From Bacteroides sp. (GTDB taxonomy: Bacteria > Bacteroidota > Bacteroidia > Bacteroidales > Bacteroidaceae), in the NCBI GenBank assembly GCA_021203515.1, contig JAJQAY010000009.1:1-37080 (forward strand): a DNA stretch of 37,080 nucleotides, read 5' to 3'. The notes beneath the pieces are model-generated. The model was not told the DNA's origin and searched no databases. It saw nothing but the letters and a program-made list of their open reading frames with translations. The position numbers were made by a program, and so were the translations under genes. Positions 1 to 6,943 of the stretch are shown here, piece after piece (position 1 is the first letter of the stretch; each line of letters begins with the position of its first letter).

Positions 1-25
1 ACTTTATATGAATCTGCAAATCTAA

Positions 26-101
26 GGGAGCGTAGTCGAAGGATCTCTTCTCTTTGTGTATGCGTAGGGAAGGGATTCTTCGACTACGCTCAGAATGACA
101 G
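26..101. repeat. Palindromic interspersed repeat, copy 1
   Basis: The left arm GAGCGTAGTCGAAG (28-41) pairs with CTTCGACTACGCTC further right. The element ends in GAATGACAG, as do the copies at 6583-6663 and 13148-13240. The left terminal segment present in the other copies is missing here. Rest of 1-219: short TCAACTTT-type tandem repeats at about 119-165 and no gene that I can support. Confidence 0.75.
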
Positions 102-219
102 AATGTTCTGTTTATCAACTTTTAACTCTCAACTTTCAACTTTCAACTTCTCCAAGACTTTCAACTTTACTACATGGTGCTGTCCACCGTTGCCTTGTAC
201 CATCCGTTTACTTTCACTC

Positions 220-1062
220 TCATTTGCGGTATATGTATTTGGCATTTATTTCGAGGTCGATGATGCTGCCTGCTGTGGACGAAAGTTGGATGTCGGCGCA
301 GTCGAAGTTGGCGATGTGTCGGTCTCGCATGTACACCTCTATCCGCAGGCAATGGCCTTCGGGCGAGGGGAAAGCGCCGAACCAGTCGGTCACTATCATT
401 TCCGTCTCCTGGTCGAGGTAGCCTTTGGGGCAGAGGACGATGGTTTCTCCTCCGGGTATGTTTTCGTCGCTGATGCGGTTCAGGGTGCCGTACGCATGGA
501 ATATGTAGGCCTCCGGGCCGGGCTGCACGGCGTGCGTGTCGGCGTTGGCGGGGTTCAGCCTAAGCCTCATGCGGCATATGGGACGCTCGTAGGGGACGGT
601 GATGTTGTTCCGGTCGAGGCGTCCGCCGGCATGTATTTTTGTTCGTCCGTAGAAGAGGTCTTCCACGGGTCGGCAGATATCGCTGCCTTCGGTCATTTCT
701 TTTAGTTGCATACATCCTTCACTCATGGGAGTGTCGGGTGTGCAGATGTGGTCTACTGCCGGGTCGGTGCTCCACGAGATGAATTCGAGGGAGTCTACGT
801 CGGCGGGCATTTTTTCGATGGTGAAATGGCTTTGAGGGCCTACGGCTGCTATTTTCACCGTTTCTTCCCGATACTTCTTTGTTTCGCCCACGTGGTAGAA
901 GTGGATGTTCATGTCCGCTTTCTGCCGTTCGTAGAAGCGGTTGACGCCTCCTTCGATGTAGCTGAAGTGGAAGTACATCTTTCCGGCGCACATGCCCAGG
1001 TCGTCGTTGATGCAGGCTGTGCAGAGCAGGAGGGAGAGTAATATCGGGGTTAGTTTCTTCAT
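220..1062 (-). CDS. FimB/Mfa2-type fimbrial anchor lipoprotein
   Basis: 280 residues. The N-terminus is a lipoprotein signal with lipobox LLLCTAC, so the protein should be lipidated at about Cys17 and anchored in the outer membrane. The following Asp-Asp-Leu and second Cys (about residue 25) are typical of the Mfa2/FimB group, which caps or anchors Mfa1/FimA-type fimbriae. The gene is last in the minus-strand fimbrial cluster, directly after the Mfa1-type fimbrillin, the usual order. A 158-bp gap with a palindrome separates the two. The frame is intact, unlike most genes in this cluster. The family call rests on N-terminal features, length and context. Confidence 0.8.
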   Translation of the reverse strand: MKKLTPILLSLLLCTACINDDLGMCAGKMYFHFSYIEGGVNRFYERQKADMNIHFYHVGETKKYREETVKIAAVGPQSHFTIEKMPADVDSLEFISWSTDPAVDHICTPDTPMSEGCMQLKEMTEGSDICRPVEDLFYGRTKIHAGGRLDRNNITVPYERPICRMRLRLNPANADTHAVQPGPEAYIFHAYGTLNRISDENIPGGETIVLCPKGYLDQETEMIVTDWFGAFPSPEGHCLRIEVYMRDRHIANFDCADIQLSSTAGSIIDLEINAKYIYRK

Positions 1063-1090
1063 TGTTTATGAATTAAAAAAAAATACTAGT

Positions 1091-1189
1091 ATTGAAACGC
1101 GGATTAACGCAGATTTTCGCAGAGGGTAATGTCGCACTGCATTTAGAATGATATTCTTTGCGCTAATCTGCGCTAATCTGCGTTTCAAT
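1091..1189. repeat. Palindromic repeat between fimbrillin and anchor genes
   Basis: Imperfect inverted repeat of about 32-bp arms: the left end begins ATTGAAACGCGGATTAACGC, and the right end, read on the minus strand, begins ATTGAAACGCAGATTAGCGC. It could fold in the fimbrial mRNA between the major subunit and the anchor, and so lower readthrough (inference). Confidence 0.7.
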
Positions 1190-1220
1190 TAAATATAAAG
1201 ATTACTCCGTTGCCGGATGA

Positions 1221-2951
1221 TTACATATGGATGTCGTTAACTACGAAATTCCAAGGAGCGATGCTAACTTGTACGTTCATACCGATAAGGCTCGTAATGA
1301 TAGCTTCTTCAATGCTCTTTGCACCGATGCTGGTGATGGTAGCTCTAATCTGATAGAAGGTATTTCTTTCGGTAACCTTTTGAGATTTGCCTCCTACGTA
1401 GTTAGCCAGGTCGGCACGGTAGTATACTTTTTTGCCTTTGTTGAAGCGGATGAATCGCTTGCTGTTTTGTCTGCGTCATCCTTGGCATTATCTTGCACTG
1501 CTTTGACACGGTCAGCTAATCTACTGTCATCCTTGTTCAAACCATAGATAGCGGCTACTGCGTTTTCTACATTTTGTTGTATTGCAGCATCATTTCCTGC
1601 ATTTGCTACATAAGTCATTAATGTTTTGAGGGGGTGTCACCACCACCAATAGCGGTTTCCCAATATTTATCATCTCCAACCGTTAATTTGGCACTTGCTG
1701 CCAACTTGTCGGCCAATGCCTGATAAGGCTTGCCTATACTTGGGTCATTGATAAGCAACTGTTGTTTGATAGTGGCTTGCGTACAGATTACGGTAGACGA
1801 TGCGTCGTCGTTGGCATAGTTGGGAGTGCTATAGAAGATAGGTGCTTCCATGACGTTGTCTTCGACTTCATCAGTAACAGTAGTTGACTCGTTCTGTTTA
1901 TAATTGATAAGTTGCTCTTTAAGAGAACCGTTCTTCAACTGCCATGTCAGGCGGTATTCTTTTGCGCTGTTGTCGTAGACATTGTTGTTGAAAGGTTTGT
2001 CTGTATCAGTCGTGCCCGAAGCATTATTTGCGTCTCCGTGGAATACATTTGTCCAAGCAGCTGTTGTAATATTCGTCATATTCCAGTCTTTGAATAGCGG
2101 ATTGTCACCTGCTTTGAATGTGCTGGGGAAGTACCAGTCTTTATCCCATTGTGTGAAGTAAGATACTTTGCGGGGGATGCGTACTACTACGATGCCGTCT
2201 TCTTTGTCTTTTTCAGTACAAAACTCTACTTTTCCACATGCCTCATAGGCAGGGTCAGCCGTGATAAGCGCTGTGAAAGCCACTTTGGCAAGTTCGCGGT
2301 TGAGGACTACTTCTACGTTTTTGTTGCCAGCGGCGTCGCCAGCGTCACCGGTGCTAGCCTTGATGACGGATGAACCTGCCATAATGAATTTGCGGCCATT
2401 CTCTTTTGCTACATCATCAACTTTCACGGTCAGCCCGTTGATATAGCTTTTGCTCAGTTCGGCAATGTATTCCTTGATATATCTCTCGCTGTCCGGTCCG
2501 TGGTGGGCGAGCTTTTCAGCGTAGTCCGTTGTCATGACCGGGTCGTTGGCTATAACGTATACATTATCTCCCTGACGTACATTTGTGAAGCTGCAAACGT
2601 TGGATAATTGGCCTTGAGAATTACCTGCTTTGATAGCAGTATTATCATCTGCTGAACCTGCTACCGTCTTCACAGTCCAGTCGCCCACTTGTGCACCGGT
2701 GTGTTCGGGCGCCAATTCTCTGGCAAATACATAAGCTTTGTATACCTTGTTTTCATCGCCTACACCGTTGCTAACGCCGTTGGCAGCACGGGTAGCTGCG
2801 TCGTTCGCGCCTACAAAAGAGACAGAAATCGACTCCAGAGCCTCATTCTGATTGTCGTCACCCCCCACCATTGACGGGAGCGTCGTCTTTACTACATGCT
2901 GTCATTGCTAAGGCAGCCATCGTAATTGTAAAAAAACTTGTTTAACTTCAT
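1221..2951 (-). pseudogene. Mfa1-type fimbrillin (major fimbrial subunit), four frameshifts
   Basis: The reconstructed protein is about 577 residues, near the usual Mfa1 size. It starts with a lipoprotein signal (lipobox LAMTAC, then SKDD), contains the fimbrillin motif RELAKV, and ends with an Ile-rich strand and APWN close to the C-terminus, all typical of Mfa1/FimA subunits. The reading frame breaks at four homopolymers: an extra T (A7 on the plus strand, 2930-2936), an extra G (C6, 2861-2866), a missing C (G5, 1630-1634) and a missing A (T4, 1465-1468). Restoring each run joins all frames into one coherent protein. An Arg-Ala site (ATR/AANG, about residue 54/55) sits where related pilins are cut by an Arg-specific protease. 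It is unclear whether this is a true pseudogene or assembly error. Confidence 0.85.
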
Positions 2952-3012
2952 AATTACAAAACATTTAAAGTGAATAATTAATTTATATCTAAAACTCTAA
3001 TAATTCTTTGTC

Positions 3013-3242
3013 TTACTACCCGCGTCCGGCTCGGCTTACCACCCGCGTCCGATGCGGATTACCACCCGTGCTTGACGCGGATTACCGTCCGCGTCTGCCG
3101 CACCTTACCGTGTACGGGTTCTTCTGCTTACCTGTAGAAGGCTCTTCTGCTTATCGGTAGAAGGTTCTTCTACTTATCGGTAGAAGGCTCTTCTGCTTAC
3201 CTGTAGAAGATTCTTCTACTTATCGGTAGAAGCCTGAAAGGC
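3013..3242. repeat. 23-bp tandem array, ten units
   Basis: Ten contiguous 23-bp units, each starting TTACC, TTATC or TTACT, in strict register. Units 1-4 have a GC-rich dyad (CCGCGTC/GATGCGG type). Units 6-9 have GTAGAAG/CTTCTAC dyads. Unit 5 (3105-3127) is a hybrid of the two. The array lies in the 518-bp gap between the protease and fimbrillin genes. There are no spacers, so it is not CRISPR. Confidence 0.9.
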
Positions 3243-3411
3243 TTCCATCTTATAGCCCAGGGCAACGCCCTGGGTACATAATGCCATCTACGTTTGCACC
3301 CTGTAAGGGCAAAAGCCCATCCACATTCTTATGCCCTTTCATGGCGTAGTTTGTGGGGCGTTCCTAAACCCAGGGCGTTGCCCTGGGCTATAAAATGAAA
3401 GGCTTTCAGCC
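3232..3411. repeat. 44-bp inverted repeat, MITE-like
   Basis: The arms at 3232-3275 and 3368-3411 are near-perfect inverted copies and contain AGCCCAGGGCAACGCCCTGG, itself palindromic. They enclose about 92 bp with no gene. The left arm overlaps the last unit of the 23-bp array. It resembles a small non-autonomous repeat; no transposase is present. Confidence 0.8.
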
Positions 3412-3426
3412 TTAGGCTGCGCTATT

Positions 3427-3468
3427 ATCACTCATCACTAATCACTCATCACTAATCACTAATCACTA
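3427..3468. repeat. ATCACTAA/ATCACTCA short tandem repeat
   Basis: Five to six copies of an eight-base unit directly beside the stop codon of the protease gene. Nothing else was seen between here and 2952 apart from the 23-bp array and the inverted repeat. Confidence 0.8.
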
Positions 3469-3469
3469 C

Positions 3470-4610
3470 CTACTCCTCCCTATACAGCTTCAACTTCTCC
3501 ATTTCTCCGTTCATAAACGTGTATTGCATCAGGGGGAGATATATTGTCAGTCCGCAGTGCTGCGTGATGTCGAAGCCGTGCTCGCTGTCGGGGATAAATG
3601 ACTCTGTTGCCGCCTGGTAGGTGACTATGCGGGGCAGGAGCTCGTCTAGCCTGGCGTTCTCGTCTTCCGTTCCTGTGCAGCGCACGTAGCCTGCCAGGTC
3701 GTGGAAGAGGTAGTTGTCCGCGCGGCGGTCGAAGTGCTGTATGACGCTGCGGTCTACGTATTCCCAGTGTTCCACGTGGGCCTCTACTTCGCGCAGCAGG
3801 TATTTCAGGGGTTTCAGTTCGCGGGTGTTGATGACGCTGATGCTGACGCCCGGGCTGTCCTTATAGTAGTCGTAGTAGGCCTGGGCAAACTCTTCGAGGG
3901 GCATCGACTGGCTGCAAATCACCCGGCACAGCTTGTCGTAAAGCGGTGTGAAGCCGGGCGAAATCATCTCCGTGCAGGAGGCTATGATGCAACTGGTCTT
4001 GTCTTTCAGTTCGTAGGCCACCTCCACGCCTGCCATGTGGCACGACTCGAAGATGATGAAGCTGAACTGCTTGTCCGGTATCTGGGCGGCAAACTCGGTG
4101 AGTTCCATCTCTTTCCGGTCGTCCATCGCCACGGAGCGCGACTTGATGAACATGCCTTCGGGCAGCCATCCGCTGCTGTGGGAGAACATCACCAGTCCGT
4201 ATTCCACTGCCGGAAAGCGGGCGGTCATGGTGGAGAGCACGCGGCGGAAGGTGTACTCGGAAGCGGAGTTCTCGTCGGGTACGTTTCTACGACTACGAGG
4301 GTGTTTCCGATGCCGTTGGCGTTGGGCTTCACTTCGAGCAGGCGGCCACGCTGTTTTCGTCTGCGGTGGTTCCGTCTGTGCCTGCATCCTGATAGATGAG
4401 CAGATGGTTCTCGCCGCGTTCGGGAGCCCAGGCGTCGATGAGCGCCTGTATTTTCTCGTGCGACTCGTCGGCCAGGTCGTTGTCGGCGGCCATGTAGAAG
4501 AGCACGGTGCGGTTGGTGTTCTCGGTGTGGCCGATGACGGCTTCCTCGTAGCAAGAGGTTGCCACGAGGGGGAGCAGCATGGTGAATATGTTGATTAATC
4601 TGGTTCTCAT
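3470..4610 (-). pseudogene. Clostripain-like (C11) cysteine protease lipoprotein, two frameshifts
   Basis: The N-terminus MRTRLINIF ends in lipobox VATSC, so this is a predicted surface lipoprotein. NRTVLFYMAADNDL opens the C11 catalytic domain. The catalytic pair is visible: His in FSHSSGW (about residue 145) and Cys in FESCHMAGVEVAYEL (about residue 191). Clostripain relatives cut after Arg. Two frame breaks occur, both missing a base in a short run: T4 at 4354-4357 and G3 at 4277-4279. Repair gives the continuous path DEKQRGRLLEVKPNANG, then VVVETYPDENSASEYTF. The start overlaps the DUF3868 stop by four bases (ATGA), so the two are translationally coupled. Its place in a fimbrial operon suggests pilin processing (inference). 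Confidence 0.85.
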
Positions 4611-5703
4611 TCTTCTTTCTCCTTTCTTATATCACGGTTTTTCTCCTCCACGGCGTCGGCCTTGCGGGGTCTTCTGCGGCGACGGCTTTTCTGCTCCGGT
4701 GCGGCTTCGCGGATGTAGACGGGCACTTCGACGCGGACGGTGTCGTGCTTCGTGACGATTTTCGTGAGGGTGATTGCATCGTACTTGGTGACGATTTTCG
4801 TCAGGATAACCGTATCGTGCACGTCGATGTAGGTCGTGTCGTGTACGGGGATGTAGGTTGTATCGTGTACGTCGATGTAGGTTGTATCATGCACGGGGAT
4901 GTACGTCGTATCGTGTACGTAGATATAGGTCGTGTCGTGCACATCTATATAAGTGGTATCATGTACGGGGATGTAGGTCGTGTCGTGCACGGGGATGTAC
5001 GTTGTATCGTGTACGTCGATATACGTCGTGTCGTGCACGATAATATCCATTGTATCTACGCGCAGGGCTACGTCGAAAGGTGTCTCTTTGATTTTGTAGC
5101 TGACGTTGACGGGTTTCAGTCGTCCGTCGCACTCACAGGCGCGGTGGCGGATGCTGACGTGCGCGCTGTCCATCCATTCCTCGTAGGGTATGTTGTTGAT
5201 GCGGTAGTTCAGGTTGGGGAAGGGGTGGTTGGTCTGTCGCAAGATGGCGTAGGGGATGCCACCGTCGGCAGCGGTTTCCGCTTCGAGTGCTTTGCGGCGC
5301 AGGTACATGCGGTCGCTTTGGGGCCGTTGACGATGATGGGCGGCAATGCGACGGAGTCGGTCTCGCCAATGAGCCAAGGCTCGAAGTAGATGGAGCAGTC
5401 GGGCAGGAGGTTTACTTCCCTCATGTCGATGTTCATGTCGAGCAGCAGGCGCGAGTCGAGGCTTTGCAGGCAGTATAGCTCTGCGTATATGGTTTGAGCG
5501 TCACGCTTCAGCATGTTGCCCGTGGTGAGTGTCTTTTCCTCTTTGGGGCGCAGGGGGGGTGCACTGTCTGCCGATGCCGGTTTCAGGGTGTCGGCGGTTT
5601 GCCGCATACGGGCGGCAACCAGTGCGGCCGGCCGGCGTACGCTGTGTGCAATGGCTATGAGCGACAGCATGAACAATGATATGATCAGGATTAGTTTTCT
5701 CAT
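4607..5703 (-). pseudogene. DUF3868-type protein with VHDTTYI repeats, one frameshift
   Basis: Starts MRKLILIISLFMLSLIAIAHS, a signal peptide. A DUF3868-like region follows: LLPDCSIYFEPWLIG, then ALPPIIVNGPK. The frame breaks at T3, 5317-5319 (one A missing in the coding strand); adding it gives NGPKSDRMYLRRKALE and the frame stays open to the stop. The rest holds INNIPYEEWMDSAHVSI, nine VHDTTYI[D/P/Y] octapeptides and a very basic tail (KSRRRRRPRKAD). Such proteins accompany DUF3575 and fimbrial genes in Bacteroides; the role is unknown, probably periplasmic or cell-envelope. No in-frame stop separates it from the preceding DUF3575 gene. Confidence 0.75.
4799..5038 (-). repeat. 24-bp coding repeat (VHDTTYIx octapeptide)
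   Basis: Nine complete copies of VHDTTYI followed by D, P or Y (4823-5038), plus a degenerate tenth VHDTVILT (4799-4822). Codons vary between copies while the peptide is nearly constant, so the protein repeat itself appears to be under selection. Confidence 0.92.
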
Positions 5704-5712
5704 TGCCGCTGC

Positions 5713-6279
5713 TTGTTTGATGAGGTATATCAGACTGACGGCCGCTTTGGTGGGGCCGAAGTAGTTGCTGTGGTAATGGTCGATGCGGTCGCCGCAGGTC
5801 TGGCAGTAGTACTTGTCGTAGTTGAGGTAGAAGTATCCTACGCCGATGTTGATGCCGAGGTTGAGGCGGCTGGTGAGTATCCACTGGTAGCCGTAGGTGA
5901 TGCCTGCGCCGTAGATGCCTCCTTCGAAGCGGTAGTCTCGCAAAGCTCCGATGGGAAGTCTGCCGAAGTTGAAGCCGCCCACGGTGGCGTGCGCTCCGAA
6001 GTAGTGTCCTTTGAAGGTTTCGCTGAGCCAGTAGCGGTATTCGGGCTCGAAGAGCCAGTGCTTCATCTTGCGGTTGTTCTTGTAGGTGAAGGGGTTATAG
6101 TTGAAGCCCGCAGCAACGGTCATGTGGGGACGGAAACTGTATTCCGCACCGAGGTTGGGAGTACCGGTGAGCCAGTATAGACCATTGGTGCTGATTGCCA
6201 ATTGTTGAGCCTCGGCCTTCGGTGCACTTATAAGTAAAGTGAACAGTAGGACAGAGGCTAATAGTAGCCTGCTTTTCAT
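5713..6279 (-). CDS. DUF3575 outer-membrane protein (fimbrial locus)
   Basis: About 188 residues with signal peptide MKSRLLLASVLLFTLLISAP and cleavage near AEAQQ. It has the alternating strands of a small beta-barrel, with the family pattern NLGAEYSF, LFEPEYRYWL, GHYFGAHA and TYGYQWIL. It is homologous to the protein at 9005-9594. It is the first gene of the minus-strand operon, 35 bp from the inverted repeat of the invertible promoter. The protein should end SLIYLIK, as its paralogue ends SLVYILK, but the next codon is CAA (5713-5715) where TAA would be expected. The frame then runs via Ala-Ala-Ala into the next gene's ATG at 5703, predicting a fusion. A single T-to-C change would explain it. 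The fold is clear, the function is not known. Confidence 0.8.
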
Positions 6280-6314
6280 TCTTAATTATCGACTGTTTTG
6301 TTTGTATATAATTG

Positions 6315-6338
6315 TACTCTTTCTTTTAATGAAAGGGT
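6315..6338 (+). repeat. Left inverted repeat of the invertible segment
   Basis: 24 bp, identical to the reverse complement of 6889-6912. The core has an 8-bp left arm ACTCTTTC, spacer TTTTAAT and right arm GAAAGGGT; the arms are complementary at 7 of 8 positions, the layout of a tyrosine-recombinase crossover site. Confidence 0.9.
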
Positions 6339-6582
6339 CTGATAGGATTATTATATGTAATCATTTTATTACCAGTCTGTTGCAAAAAAAAGTATATGTG
6401 CAATATGTTTCTGAACTTTGAAAGAGCAGAGACATATTGTTACCATCTTGGCATAACCTGTTATACTATAATTCTTTAAAGAAAGACCATGCAGAAACAA
6501 GTGCAGAAACATCTATATGATAAGGGAGTAGCTTCCTGATTTTTATCAAAAGGCCGTGTCAGGGGTCTGAAAAGCCCATCTT

Positions 6583-6663
6583 CCTGTCATTCTGAACGAA
6601 GTGAAGAATCTCTTCTCCGTATATGCAGGCGAGTAGATTTTTCACTTCGTTCAGAATGACAGG
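6583..6663. repeat. Palindromic interspersed repeat, copy 2
   Basis: Begins CCTGTCATTCTGAACGAAG and ends in its complement, CTTCGTTCAGAATGACAGG, around a GAATCTCTTCTC centre. It lies inside the invertible segment. Confidence 0.85.
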
Positions 6664-6780
6664 ATAGCAATTTTACATCTTCTGTATTCGATTCCTTTAA
6701 TGATAAACAACAACTAAAGTTGAATAAAGCAATCAATAAGATGTTTAAAGTATTTATATTGTGATATTTTTAGTAAAATA

Positions 6781-6812
6781 TTTGTTTATCTCTTTTTATC
6801 GGTATACTTTTG
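6781..6812 (+). promoter_or_regulatory. Bacteroides-type promoter inside the invertible segment
   Basis: The -33 box TTTG (6781-6784), a 20-bp spacer and the -7 box TACTTTTG (6805-6812) match TTTG-N19-21-TAnnTTTG exactly. Transcription should start near 6819 and run toward the recombinase 3' end, antisense to it, in the present orientation. Confidence 0.8.
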
Positions 6813-6888
6813 TCACACCAAATTATTCTGTAAACATATTTATCATTGCATATTAGGAAAGAAAAATAAAGAGTAATTAGGTAAGAGT

Positions 6889-6912
6889 ACCCTTTCATTA
6901 AAAGAAAGAGTA
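6889..6912 (-). repeat. Right inverted repeat of the invertible segment
   Basis: Exact inverted copy of 6315-6338; the match stops sharply on both sides. It lies just downstream of the recombinase stop codon. Confidence 0.9.
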
Positions 6913-6943
6913 TGAAATATGATTGATTTTTTATCCTTTCATT

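Larger units (their letters stand above)
6315..6912. other. Invertible DNA segment with promoter, OFF orientation
   Basis: A 598-bp segment bounded by perfect 24-bp inverted repeats. Inside is one promoter matching the Bacteroides consensus, reading rightward, away from the fimbrial operon. No TAnnTTTG-type promoter reads leftward. A tyrosine recombinase gene ends 31 bp outside the right repeat. Inversion would put the -7 box at about 6415-6422 on the minus strand, some 130 bp before the DUF3575 start. No gene was seen inside; it also contains one palindromic repeat (6583-6663). This explains the gap 6280-6943. Confidence 0.85.

Noticed and set aside
103..1041. Plus-strand open frames across the anchor gene
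   Set aside because: They mirror the minus-strand Mfa2-type gene, which has a signal peptide and lipobox; the plus-strand products look random.
3013..3242. CRISPR array
   Set aside because: The units are contiguous 23-mers with no spacers, they diverge along the array, and no cas genes are present.
4745..5389. Long plus-strand open frame of 214 codons
   Set aside because: It is the antisense shadow of the VHDTTYI repeats and adjacent DUF3868 sequence; its repetitive protein has no start context or family features.
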